The position numbers and the translations under genes were made by a program. Positions 48,494 to 58,233 of a DNA stretch of 64,000 nucleotides are shown piece after piece. The notes under the pieces were generated by a model that had not been told where the DNA came from, did no database searches, and worked only from the letters and a program-made list of their open reading frames with translations. How positions within the stretch are numbered: position 1 is the first letter of the stretch; each line of letters starts with the position of its first letter. Source of the stretch: Novibacillus thermophilus (GTDB lineage Bacteria > Bacillota > Bacilli > Thermoactinomycetales > Novibacillaceae); contig NZ_CP019699.1 in NCBI RefSeq assembly GCF_002005165.1, forward strand, positions 3,100,001 through 3,164,000, written 5' to 3'.

Positions 48494-48540
48494 ATGGTGC
48501 GATAGTGTCCCATTCGATTTCATGATAAAGGAGTTCAAAC

Positions 48541-50046
48541 ATGACGGAAATCCAACTGTTTTTGTGGATCGGTTTAGCTGCTTTCCTCGTCCTTATACTC
48601 GGAATTGGAATTTACAGCGGAAAAAAGACGAAGAGTGTCCGCGATTTTGCCATCGGCGGTGGTCAATTGGGACCGGTCGTCCTTGGGCTTTCTTTTACTG
48701 GAACGTATTTGAGTGCCGCGGCTTTTTTGGGTTATCCGGGTTGGTCCTACGAATACGGGTATTCCAACCTCTGGCTTTTTTTGGCGATCATGGGTGGCGG
48801 ACCGATCGGCGTGTTGATGGTGGCCAAGCGGGCAAGAAAAATCAACACGACCCAACAATCTCTTTCTTTGCCAGATTGGCTTGGAGACTATTACTCCAGC
48901 GATTTTTTGCGAATTGCGACCAGCATCATCCTCCTTTTCAACATTTTTTACATCGCCGCCCAATTCGTCGCCGGAGCCAGGATTTTCGAGTATTTGCTCG
49001 AAATCCCCTATGGGAACGCACTGATGACGACTACTATCATTGTCATCATTTACGTCTACGTGGGAGGGGCGATCGCCGATGTATACACCGATGCGATCCA
49101 AGTCATTCTTATGGCGGTGACCGGACTTCTCGTTTTTGTCTCCGGTATCGTTCTGTTTTGGGAAGGGGGCCTCTCGGAAACCTTTTCCGCTATCACAGCT
49201 AAATTGACAGCACAAGATTCAGACTTGGGACGAGTCTTCCACCCCGAATCAGATTACTTTTACTCCCTTCCAGCAGTGATAGGCGCACTTTTGATTCAAT
49301 GGGCGTTTGCCTCAGCCCCTCACCTTTTCAACAAAGTGCTTGGGGTGAAAGACGAACGGGATCTGGGTAAAATGATTTTCGTCTACGTCGTCACGAAGCT
49401 TTGCTGTCTGGCTGTTTTCTTCGGTGGATTTTACAGCCGCGCCCACCTGGGAGACCAGGTCGTCATGAGCGATTTGGCTCTGGTCGAATACATGGTCCGA
49501 GTTTTCCCCGCCGTGATCGCTGCCCTAATGATTGTGGTGATTTTGGCAGCGGCCATGTCGACGACGGACGGGCTGTTTGTTTCCATTTCCACCGTCTTCG
49601 CCAACGATATTTTCTTAAAAGCGCTCGTTCGACGCGGAATCTTGAAGATGAGCAAAAGACGTGCAGAAAAAACAGCTCTTCTCGTGAGCCGTGTCGCGAC
49701 TGTCGGGGCCGGTATTCTGGCTTGCTTGCTCGTTTTGAATCCGCCGCGTTACATGGCTGATATCCAATGGCTGGGGATATCCGGTATCGCGGCCGGTACA
49801 CTCGGCCCCATTTTGTATGCCGTATACGGGAAGAAAAAAGCCCACGCTCGAGCGGCGGAATTTTCGATGGTGATCGGTCTTACGTCCTATCTGGTCTTGT
49901 ACTTCGGCGGTATCGAAAAAAGCGCCATGGCTGCTGGCGCCTGGGCGACCCTAATCGGTATCGGATTGATGATCGTGTTGGCGAACACTTTGAAAGTCCC
50001 TAAAAAAGTTCAACAGCATGCCGAAAAAGCGATAAAGGCAAAGTGA
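48541..50046 (+). CDS. sodium:solute symporter (SSS family)
   Basis: 501 residues, about 13 membrane helices. SSS features: N-terminal GIYSGKKTKSVRDFAIGGGQ, GLSFTGTYLSAAAFLG, the helix-8 region AAAMSTTDGLFVSIS that helps bind sodium, and a basic C-terminus. Follows the monooxygenase by 47 bp with AAAGGAG and no terminator between, so both fall under SAM control. Likely imports the organosulfur substrate; the substrate is inferred only from context. Confidence 0.93.
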   Translation: MTEIQLFLWIGLAAFLVLILGIGIYSGKKTKSVRDFAIGGGQLGPVVLGLSFTGTYLSAAAFLGYPGWSYEYGYSNLWLFLAIMGGGPIGVLMVAKRARKINTTQQSLSLPDWLGDYYSSDFLRIATSIILLFNIFYIAAQFVAGARIFEYLLEIPYGNALMTTTIIVIIYVYVGGAIADVYTDAIQVILMAVTGLLVFVSGIVLFWEGGLSETFSAITAKLTAQDSDLGRVFHPESDYFYSLPAVIGALLIQWAFASAPHLFNKVLGVKDERDLGKMIFVYVVTKLCCLAVFFGGFYSRAHLGDQVVMSDLALVEYMVRVFPAVIAALMIVVILAAAMSTTDGLFVSISTVFANDIFLKALVRRGILKMSKRRAEKTALLVSRVATVGAGILACLLVLNPPRYMADIQWLGISGIAAGTLGPILYAVYGKKKAHARAAEFSMVIGLTSYLVLYFGGIEKSAMAAGAWATLIGIGLMIVLANTLKVPKKVQQHAEKAIKAK

Positions 50047-50058
50047 GGGGATGTTTCT

Positions 50059-50160
50059 ATGTTCATTAATCCAATGCTTTCGTTATGGTTTTTTGGATCG
50101 ATTTTATTTTTGATCGTCATCTTTTTTTTGTTGTGGAAATGGTATTTTCACAAATATTAG
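50059..50160 (+). CDS. symporter small accessory protein (33 residues)
   Basis: One hydrophobic helix (LSLWFFGSILFLIVIFFLLW) with a basic end (KWYFHKY). GAGGGG lies 8 bp before the ATG; the gene starts 13 bp after the symporter stop and ends just before a strong terminator. Tiny single-helix proteins encoded directly after SSS symporters are a recurring arrangement in Bacillota and are annotated as symporter accessory proteins. Function by association. Confidence 0.75.
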   Translation: MFINPMLSLWFFGSILFLIVIFFLLWKWYFHKY

Positions 50161-50166
50161 GTTGAT

Positions 50167-50211
50167 AAAAACATCAGGGTTTCCCTCAAGATTAGGAAAT
50201 CCTGATGTTTT
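50167..50211 (+). terminator. intrinsic terminator of the SAM-controlled operon
   Basis: AAAACATCAGG (50167-50177) and CCTGATGTTTT (50201-50211) are perfect 11-bp arms, extended inward by TTTCC/GGAAA. T-rich on both sides, so it may work in both directions. Confidence 0.9.
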
Positions 50212-50403
50212 AGTTTGACAGGGACGTCATCCTTCTTCAAACGCTCTGTGTCAACTTCCTCTCGATGCTCACGGATTACTCATTGTTTAACCCCAATACG
50301 TGATCCGGAGACCCTCCCTATGGATTCTGGTCAAATGTTTAGTCAGTATGAGTTAAAAGCCAAAATTTTTCCGCACGCTTGCTAAATGACTTGATGGCTT
50401 AGT

Positions 50404-51489
50404 TCATAGGAGGCTGGAACTGATTGCATCACCGACCTCTTCTAAAAAATTGATCATAATATTGGTGAATTCATCTGGCTTATCATAATGAATGTCATGT
50501 CCAGGGGTATCCACTTTTACCAGCTTCCCATTTTGCAGCAACCTAACGACGCGATCGGCGTCCTCATCCGTAAGTGCCGCGAGCAGCAAATCGCCGTCAT
50601 AATGGGTCTGTGCCTTCACAAACACAGTGGGACATTCAATCTTCTCAAGCACCTCGGACTGTTCGTAGTCTTCAAACCAGCTGTTATCAAAAAAGGCCTC
50701 GCCGAACCTCCTGTCATGCGGATACGTTTCGGATTCGAATATTCGATTGATTGGCGGCGGCAGATAGAACAGGTGTACAGGTTCATTCGGATGCTTCTTG
50801 TGATAAGCGACTGCATCCCGCGAAAACCGATTCCACAAAAAGTCTCCGAATACCTTTTTCCAGTAGCTGTTTTTCAAGGAATACTCAAAATAGTTATCAA
50901 TTTCGTCCTGATGTTTAAAATCCTCATATTGCTGAAAGCCGTACACCCAGGCGTACGTTGTCTCTCTTCTTCCCGGCTCCGTAGCGAAGAACGGCGAGTC
51001 CTCGATGACGAGCCCGGTCACAAGTTCAGGATAATGCGCAGCCATCCAGGCCGCCACCATGCCACCCGACGAATGGCCGGAGAGAACCACCTTATCGTCG
51101 ATCACAGTCTCAATAAATTCAGCGAAATCAGCGGCCATTGCCTTTGCCGAATACTTTTTAGGGTTCCAATCGGACTCCCCATGCCCATGGCAATCGACAG
51201 CAAACACATGATACCGTTCGGACAACGCCGGTAGTGATTTTGCATAATCCTCCCAAGTCATACCTTGTCCGTGAATCAGCAGCAACGGCGGTTTCCCGTT
51301 GTCAGGACCTTCTCCGTAATTTAGCACGGTCCCGTCCTTCAGTGTCACTTGTTTTTCCGTAAAGCCTGCGTCGCGCATCGCCTTCAGCGGCTTTTCCATG
51401 TACGTCAGATTCGTATAAAAATACGACCCGATAAGAAACAGCAGGATGACGAGTACTGTGCCGAAAAAAAGCTTCTTTTTCATCATCAC
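50404..51489 (-). CDS. membrane-anchored alpha/beta hydrolase
   Basis: 361 residues: an N-terminal signal-anchor (about 7-27), then an alpha/beta hydrolase with oxyanion motif HGQG (73-76), nucleophile elbow GHSSGG (Ser140), a cap (about 170-265) and His in DTPGHDIHYDKP. Substrate unknown; an outward-facing esterase or lipase-like enzyme fits. The start may be the second or third ATG, each closer to the optimal distance from AAGGAG. About 190 bp of featureless sequence separates it from the symporter operon terminator. Confidence 0.88.
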   Translation of the reverse strand: MMMKKKLFFGTVLVILLFLIGSYFYTNLTYMEKPLKAMRDAGFTEKQVTLKDGTVLNYGEGPDNGKPPLLLIHGQGMTWEDYAKSLPALSERYHVFAVDCHGHGESDWNPKKYSAKAMAADFAEFIETVIDDKVVLSGHSSGGMVAAWMAAHYPELVTGLVIEDSPFFATEPGRRETTYAWVYGFQQYEDFKHQDEIDNYFEYSLKNSYWKKVFGDFLWNRFSRDAVAYHKKHPNEPVHLFYLPPPINRIFESETYPHDRRFGEAFFDNSWFEDYEQSEVLEKIECPTVFVKAQTHYDGDLLLAALTDEDADRVVRLLQNGKLVKVDTPGHDIHYDKPDEFTNIMINFLEEVGDAISSSLL

Positions 51490-51599
51490 ACTCCTTCTTT
51501 CTGTCTGACGGCACTATGTTCCAATCGGAAACTGATAATCGTTATGCCGCAATTTGTGATCGCGGCCAATTCTCGCTACACATCGCAAACTTGTCTCAT

Positions 51600-54500
51600 T
51601 TATTCTACAAACTGGACCTCCGGGTAATCTTCGGATGGGGAAAGCAGCAACGGCTGCTGAACTCCCTTTAAATGCAGATCAAAAAAGGACGCAATATAAT
51701 GACGCTGGGCTGCGATCGTCCGTTCCGGGTCGGCGGTCCCGATACTTTGCTGGATCACCCTCGGCGAAAGGCTGAGCTTCTCCTGCAACTGCGGCAGCAG
51801 CACCTGGTAATCCGTAAAGGTGAAATGCCCCCCGTGGGTATCGTCAGATCGAGCTTCCAGCCGCTTGAATGCTGCCAGAACATATGACGATCTTTCGCAG
51901 TAAGATGCGAATCGATCTCACCTTCGTCGTTGTATCCAGAATTCATCAGCATGAAGGGCCGATCCAGACCGTGCTCTGCCACCGGAAGCGGATTGTCGGG
52001 CATGTGGCCCATCGTGCCATCCATGTTGATACCGGCGTCGATTCGGTCGTCCTCATACATCACTTGTGCCGATGTGGCGCCTCCCGCGGAATGGCCGAAT
52101 ACGCCGATCTTGGTCAAATCCCATGCTTCCTTAAGCCCTGTCGGCAGCTGCCGGCTGCCCGGATGGCGACCTTCGTTCATGAGTTCGAGTTGATCCAGCA
52201 AAAACCGAATATCTTCCACTCTCACTTTCAACGCCTTCAGAATCGATTCTGCGCTGGATTCCGGTAGTGTCTCCACCGCCACCCGTCCGTCGGGAAACTG
52301 AACCGCAGACGTTTCATATGGGTGGTCGACCGTAACGACCACATACCCTCTACTGGCGAGTTCTTCCACCAATACCGTACCAAAGTTTCTCGGAACAGTT
52401 CCTCCCGGCGAATAAATGAGAACCGGCCATCCTTCACCGCTGTTCGCCGCAGGCACGTCCAGCCAAGCGTGCATGCCGATGCCGGACAGGTCGATTCGTC
52501 CCGGGTCGACTCCGATTGTAGGGAGGATGTTCTCGCCGTTTTCCTTTGCCGCTCCAGGTTGCATGTACAGCGCTTTTTGCCGGCCTTCCCGTTCGGCGGG
52601 GTACCAGATGCTGATCATTAATTCCCGCTTCCTGTCGTTCACCCAGGGGTCTTTCCGCTTTTCATCGATCAGATGCATCTCCACAGTCCCGACGGGATGC
52701 TCCCCTGCCGGTTCCGGAAGCTCGAGCCGTATCTTCTCTGCTTGGTTGCTCCCTTCCTGTGGCGCTGGGGACTCTAGTCCGATGACTATTCCGACCAGTG
52801 ACACAAAACTGAGAACAATGGCGACGACGGCAACCCTAACCGCAGGTGCTGACCTGACGTTGATGACCCTGCTGATGGAGTTGACCGTAAGAATATAGTA
52901 CACGGCATAAATCAGGATGAACACGGCGACGCAGAGAACGATGGGCAGCAGAAGACTGATACCGGCTATGTTGCTGAACAATCGCTTCAGCAATTGCAGG
53001 ATCACGAGGTAATGGGCGAGCCCGACCGTAAGCGGCAAAGCAAAAATAAACGCGGTTTGCTTGGCGATGGCGATACTGATTTCCTTACTGCCGACTCCAA
53101 TTTTTTTCAGAATGTCATACCGGGGTTTATCGTCCGCCGCCTCCGACAGCTGCTTGAAGTAAATCATGCTGCCGGTCGCCATTACAAAGACAAGCCCGAG
53201 AAAGCCCAAAATAAACACATTGAAGGCTGCTCCTTCAATACCCAACCGGTATTCGGTATAATAGGAGGCCAATTGCGACTCCGGCGTTTTCACGTCCGCC
53301 AGCGCGTCAGCCGTCTTTTTCGTCGTTTTCTCATCCTCTACAACGTATCCGACATAACGGGTCGGTGGCACCTGCGCTTTGATTTTGTCGTAAGTTCCGT
53401 CGGCAACGACAATCATCACATCCGGATAGCTCCAATTGACGACTCGTTCGACGGTCATGCCGGCAATCGCGAGGGTGATGCTCTGTGCGGGCAAGTCGAC
53501 AGAGACCGTCTCTCCCGCGTAATCGGACCACTCATAGTCCGTATACATCGGCCGGATCATAACGGCTTCATCTTCGTTTATCGGGTCAAGCGCAGGAAAA
53601 CCCAGCACCTCAGCCGCCCGGTTATATTGCTCGATTGATATCACTTTAAGCGGCGTGTCATCGGCTTGCAACACTTTCTCCGACAGAATGTCCGAATCGG
53701 AAGAGCTTCCCTTCGTTTGCAGCACCGGGATCGTCATTTGTGCAACGACAGGGTGCGCTTCATCCCCGCGTATGATCTCGTCCACCTTCTGGTTAAAGGC
53801 ATCGTCCTGGGCGACATACATGTAGCTGAAAGGCGCCGCCAGTCGTGTTGTTTTTTCAAATGTGAAATACATGCCCAGCCCGACGCTGAAGGCACATAAC
53901 GCCGCTGCGGACAACAAAGAAATGACGCTTAACAAACGGGCATTCCCTTTTATTCGGTACACCAGATTCGATACGCCGACCAGATTCATTCCTTTATAGT
54001 AGCTTCGCTTTCTCTTTCTGGCCGTTTTCAACAGGACGACAACCAGGGAGGAAAACAGCAGCACCGTGCCCCCGACAATACCGACGGTCATGACACCGAG
54101 ATTGAGAAGGATTTCTTCGGTAACGGAAAAATCGCGGAAGGCGAACCCGTACCCGATAAGCAGGCAGAAAACCGCTGCAACAGCCGAGAAGCGCGACGCT
54201 TTCGGTTCCTGCTCCCCTTCCTGTTCGGCGCGAAACAATTCGATAAGCTTATAGGCGTAAATCAACCGGTAGCCTTGAATGGAGGTTACGACAATCAGGA
54301 CCGTGAACACGGCGAACGTATGGATCAGCGCCTTCAGGGAAAAAACCATGCCCACCTGCACCGCCGTTCCCAGCAGCTTGATCAAGATCATGGCAAACAG
54401 CTTGGATAACAACGTGCCGATGGCGATTCCTAAGATTAGGACGATGATTCCGATGATCAGATTTTCATAGAACAGCATTTTGCCGATCGTTTTTTTGGGC

Positions 54501-54787
54501 AGCCCGAGCAAGGCGTACAGTCCGACCTCTTTCTTGCGTCTTCTAGTAAAGAAGCGGTTGGAATTCAAGATAAAAGCCGCCACGAAAACGATTAATATGG
54601 TGGACGCCACCATGAACACGGAGCGCATGCTTTCTGACGATTCTATCGCATCTGCAATTTCCGCGCTGTACTGCAGAGACACAAACGTAAAAAATATTAC
54701 GACGCTGAACAGCATCGAAATGAAGTAGACGAGATAGGTTTTGAAATTTCCTTTCAAATTTTTTTTGGCGATGTCATAAGTGGTCAC
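51600..54787 (-). CDS. BceB-type ABC permease fused to PAF-acetylhydrolase-like domain, one-base frameshift
   Basis: 1062 residues after adding one base to GGG at 51836-51838 (LTIP-HGGHFTFTDY instead of LTIPTGGISPL). Residues 1-640 are a BceB/FtsX-type permease: about ten helices and a ~200-residue outer domain (about 316-515), ending YAVYYILTVNS as BceB does. A further helix (about 650-672) leads into an alpha/beta hydrolase like PAF-acetylhydrolases (LPEPAGEHPVGT; RELMISIWYPAE; GHSAGGA with Ser900). The GTG start abuts the stop of the degenerate ATPase gene. The fusion joint is in frame and not at a homopolymer. Confidence 0.85.
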
Positions 54788-55130
54788 TTACATTTCTCCC
54801 ATCACGTTTCGAACGTCCAATATTTTTTTGGTGAACATCCGTATCGCTGTCAAGACCTTTAGGCATTCCAACAGGTTCGTCCCTAGAATCCAGCACTTCC
54901 TGTCGGCTCATCCGCCAAGCTCAGGTGAGGCCGGATATGATCGCGCAAGCAACCACCGTTCGCGTTTTGGTCCGACAAGATACCGAATTTGTCCGCGATA
55001 TCCTCTACTCGGCGTTCCAGCTCTTCCACGTTCGATCTAGCTAAGGCCAAAGGCAGCAAATCGATATCGTTTAAGGCTGAATTGACGCTTTCTTTCACAC
55101 CGAATTCCCTGATCTGTTTCACTACTTTCG
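54788..55130 (-). pseudogene. BceA-type ABC transporter ATPase remnant
   Basis: Pieces of a bceA-like gene in order: ALNDIDL (before the normal P-loop), then directly LLPLALARSNVEELERRVED (normally ~60 residues later), then LADEPTG (Walker B), then in another frame FTKKILDVRNVMGE, the usual BceA C-terminus, ending TAA exactly where the permease GTG begins. Walker A and the LSGGQ signature are gone, so it cannot be an ATPase. It explains why the permease has no partner here. Confidence 0.8.
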
Positions 55131-55225
55131 ATTCTACTAAATTCTACAAAACGAATACAAATAACAACGAAAGAACTGGCTGAAGAACTGGAAGTTTCAT
55201 AACGTTTTCAAGAAGGATTTTCAAA

Positions 55226-55269
55226 AAAAGTCTGCCTACACGCTCTAAAAAGTGAGCATGCAGACTTTT
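55226..55269 (-). terminator. intrinsic terminator downstream of GH127
   Basis: AAAAGTCTGC (55226-55235) and GCAGACTTTT (55260-55269), perfect 10-bp arms, with a T7 run on the minus strand. Lies about 110 bp beyond the GH127 stop and before the bceA remnant. Confidence 0.82.
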
Positions 55270-55379
55270 CAATTAACTTTCACTGATCGCACCTTTGTTT
55301 AGAATTGACCGTGATACCTGCTCATACCTTTTTGCCTAAGCCTTTCCATCATGCAAAAGGTCCACATTTTCCCCTCTAT

Positions 55380-57314
55380 TTATGATTCTCTAATCCAGAC
55401 AATCATTTCTCCAGGACTCCGATTGCTCCAGGTATAATATGGTACAGCTTTTATCTCCACCGGAACTTTTTCCATTTCTGTGGTTCGGTATAAGTCACTG
55501 CTACTAATTGATTTAAGCGACGTTCGAATCCCCCACCCAGTAATGACACAAACGCCGTTAAGCAATTGATCTTCAAATTGTGCGACCAGTTCGGCAGGTG
55601 CAGGCAAGGTAATATCCTGAAGATTTTTTCCATTGTCAACTTCTTCAAGACAATAGACAACTGGTCCTCGTTGTAGCGCCACTTTTCCGGCGTTTGACCT
55701 CACTTCTGGATTAGACCGAACACGTTGGAGTTCCATTGGAAAATGTATTTCTACACGATCTCCATCCCTCCAACTTCGTCTGATATGTACATACCCTTTT
55801 GATAGAAAGTCATTCGCTTCTACAGTTTCTCCATTGACCTTGATGATTCTTGTTTTTGCCCAGGACGGGACACGCAAAGCTAAGGTGAATTCTACAGGAA
55901 CTTGAGTTGATATGATCAGGTTGACTTTACCTTCCCAAGGGAATTCAGTCCTTTGGGTGATACCTAGATACTGTCCGGCCACATTAAATTTTACTTGACT
56001 ACCAACATACTGGTGAACGAATACTTCCTTGTTGTTTTCGCTTTTAGAATAAATGTACTGTCCTAAAGATAACAATAATCTAGCGATATTGGGGGGACAA
56101 CAGGCACAAGCGAACCACGGTTGTCTGCTTACTTTAACACTACTCATGTCATGTCGATGATTTGCTGTTGCAGGCCAAACTTCCAAAGGATTGACATAGA
56201 AATAACTTTTGCCGTCCAGAGAGATGCCACTTAATATTCCATTATAAAGCGCACGCTCTATCACATCAGCATATTGGCTGTCAGCTTCGATTTGGAGCAT
56301 CCGATGAGCCCAAAACACTAAACCAATGGAAGCACAAGTTTCTGCATAAGCTCTCTCATTTGGGAGATCATAGTCGACGGTGAACCTTTCCTCAAATGCC
56401 GATGATCCAATGGCTCCGGTAATATACATCCGCTTGTTGGTGACGTTTTTCCAAAGCTCTTGACATACGTTAAACAATTGGTGGTCGCCATATTCGGCAG
56501 CGAGGTCTGCCATGGCGCTAAACAGGTAGACAGCCCTTACCGCGTGTCCCTCCGCTGTTTTTTGTTGACGAACAGGAAGGTGGGCTTGATAATAATCATA
56601 TGCTCTTTTTTGCTTCTCTCCCCGTCGTTCTGCTTCTAATTCAAAAAAGTTGGGCTGTTGCCCTCGTTCCTCTACAAAATATTTGCTTAGACTTAAATAC
56701 TTCTGTTCCCCCGTTGCATGATACAGCTTAACCAGGGCCAGTTCAATTTCCGGATGACCGTCATAACCCCGTATTTTTCCTGGCTCAGTGCCAAAGATAG
56801 AAGCAATGTAATCGGCATAACGACACATGATTTCCAAAAATTTCCTCTTCCCGGTTGCTTCGTAATATGCCACGGCTGCTTCCATTAAATGACCGGCACA
56901 GTACAGCTCATGATTATCTCGTAAATTGGTCCATCTTGCATTCGGTTCCTTCACCGTAAAATAAGTATTAAGATACCCATCAGGATTTTGCGCTCTTTCT
57001 AATAAATCGATGACTTCGTCGGCCAACTTTTCTAAATGTCCATCCCGTTGTAGAGCTAATGAATAGCTGACTGCCTCCAACCATTTGGCAAGGTCACTAT
57101 CCTGAAACACCATGCCGTAAAATTCACCTTCCGCTTCGCCTGCTGCTATACGAAAATTCTCAATGGTATGACTGCGTGCTGCACCGGGAATGTTATCATT
57201 TAAGGCATCCCATTGGTAGGGAATGACCGTCTCTCTGATCAAACTTTGCCATTTGGACCAGAATGAGTCCTCAATTTGAACATTTCTGATTGAAATAGAT
57301 TCCATTTGTTTCAT
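55380..57314 (-). CDS. GH127 beta-L-arabinofuranosidase
   Basis: 644 residues, no signal peptide, so cytosolic. GH127 is a zinc cysteine glycosidase family. Mapping onto B. longum HypBA1: acid/base E322 is E309 here (FEERF); the zinc set E338, C340, C417, C418 is E325, C327 (YAETCAS), C405 and C406 (CACCPPN), with matching spacing, so the active site is complete. Releases beta-linked L-arabinofuranose from imported oligosaccharides. Next to a sugar ABC permease (44-bp gap). AT-richer than the phn region, suggesting separate acquisition. Confidence 0.93.
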   Translation of the reverse strand: MKQMESISIRNVQIEDSFWSKWQSLIRETVIPYQWDALNDNIPGAARSHTIENFRIAAGEAEGEFYGMVFQDSDLAKWLEAVSYSLALQRDGHLEKLADEVIDLLERAQNPDGYLNTYFTVKEPNARWTNLRDNHELYCAGHLMEAAVAYYEATGKRKFLEIMCRYADYIASIFGTEPGKIRGYDGHPEIELALVKLYHATGEQKYLSLSKYFVEERGQQPNFFELEAERRGEKQKRAYDYYQAHLPVRQQKTAEGHAVRAVYLFSAMADLAAEYGDHQLFNVCQELWKNVTNKRMYITGAIGSSAFEERFTVDYDLPNERAYAETCASIGLVFWAHRMLQIEADSQYADVIERALYNGILSGISLDGKSYFYVNPLEVWPATANHRHDMSSVKVSRQPWFACACCPPNIARLLLSLGQYIYSKSENNKEVFVHQYVGSQVKFNVAGQYLGITQRTEFPWEGKVNLIISTQVPVEFTLALRVPSWAKTRIIKVNGETVEANDFLSKGYVHIRRSWRDGDRVEIHFPMELQRVRSNPEVRSNAGKVALQRGPVVYCLEEVDNGKNLQDITLPAPAELVAQFEDQLLNGVCVITGWGIRTSLKSISSSDLYRTTEMEKVPVEIKAVPYYTWSNRSPGEMIVWIRES

Positions 57315-57358
57315 AAAATCATCTCCATCATTTTAATTTTATAAGGTTAAAATTTGTA

Positions 57359-58186
57359 TTACAAATCTTTTAACCCTGATAAAGTGACTCCCTTGATAAT
57401 AAATTCCTGAGCTAAGAAGAAAACAATAATAATTGGCAAAAGGCTGAGCACTGTACCAGCCATCAACACTGGCCAATCGGTTGAGTATAATCCTTGCATG
57501 TTTGCAAGTCCCAAGGGCAAAGTCATTCTTTCAACGGAATTGATAAAAATCAACGGGGATAAGAAGTCGTTCCACGTACCCATAAAAATAAAGACTCCTA
57601 AAGTAGCCAGAGCTGGCTTTGATAATGGTAAATATATTCTCCAATAAACACCAAAAGGGGTGCATCCATCTATTTTTGCTGCATCTTCAAGTGCTGTAGG
57701 AATAGTTAAGAAGTATTGCCGCAAAAGGAATGTTCCAAAAGCTGAAACTATGTTTGGCAAAATTAGTGCAGCATGAGTATCAACTAAGTCATAGAAACGC
57801 ATCAAAATGAAATTAGGAATGATTGTAACTTGGGCGGGGACCATCAGGGTTGCAAGATATATTCCAAATAATAAATCTCTAAGTCGAAACTGAAGTCGAG
57901 CAAATACATACGCAGCAAGAGAACAGGTAATTAACTGAGCAAGCACCAAAGTAAGCGTTATCTTCAAACTGTTTAAAAAAAATAAATGAAAAGGAAAACG
58001 CTCAAAAACATGCAAATAATTTTCCCAACGAATTTTATCCCCAAAAAGTGTAGGGGGAAATATAAACACTTCTCCTATATCCTTTAATGAGGTACTTATC
58101 ATCCACAAAAATGGAATAATCATTGTTAATGCACCTAAACTAAGGATAGCATGAGAAATGATGCGGGGAACCAGACTCTTTTTCAT
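57359..58186 (-). CDS. carbohydrate ABC transporter permease (MalG type)
   Basis: 275 residues, six membrane helices, with the EAA loop EDAAKIDGCTPFGVYWRIYL then PLSKPAL typical of CUT1 inner-membrane permeases. It should pair with a second permease and a binding protein encoded upstream, but 47 bp before its start the IS256 copy begins; only a few codons that may be the end of the partner permease remain (58190-58233). Probably imports the arabino-oligosaccharide used by the GH127 enzyme, and is likely nonfunctional alone. Confidence 0.9.
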   Translation of the reverse strand: MKKSLVPRIISHAILSLGALTMIIPFLWMISTSLKDIGEVFIFPPTLFGDKIRWENYLHVFERFPFHLFFLNSLKITLTLVLAQLITCSLAAYVFARLQFRLRDLLFGIYLATLMVPAQVTIIPNFILMRFYDLVDTHAALILPNIVSAFGTFLLRQYFLTIPTALEDAAKIDGCTPFGVYWRIYLPLSKPALATLGVFIFMGTWNDFLSPLIFINSVERMTLPLGLANMQGLYSTDWPVLMAGTVLSLLPIIIVFFLAQEFIIKGVTLSGLKDL

Positions 58187-58233
58187 TCTTCTTAACTCCT
58201 CTTTGCTAGTATACTGCCTGTTTTTTCAGTTAA

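Noticed and set aside
48477-49202. 241-codon plus-strand frame overlapping the symporter
   Set aside because: Same-strand other-frame shadow; the symporter frame has clear SSS motifs and a ribosome site.
52994-53638. 214-codon plus-strand frame inside the permease-hydrolase
   Set aside because: Antisense to the outer domain of the permease; no support.
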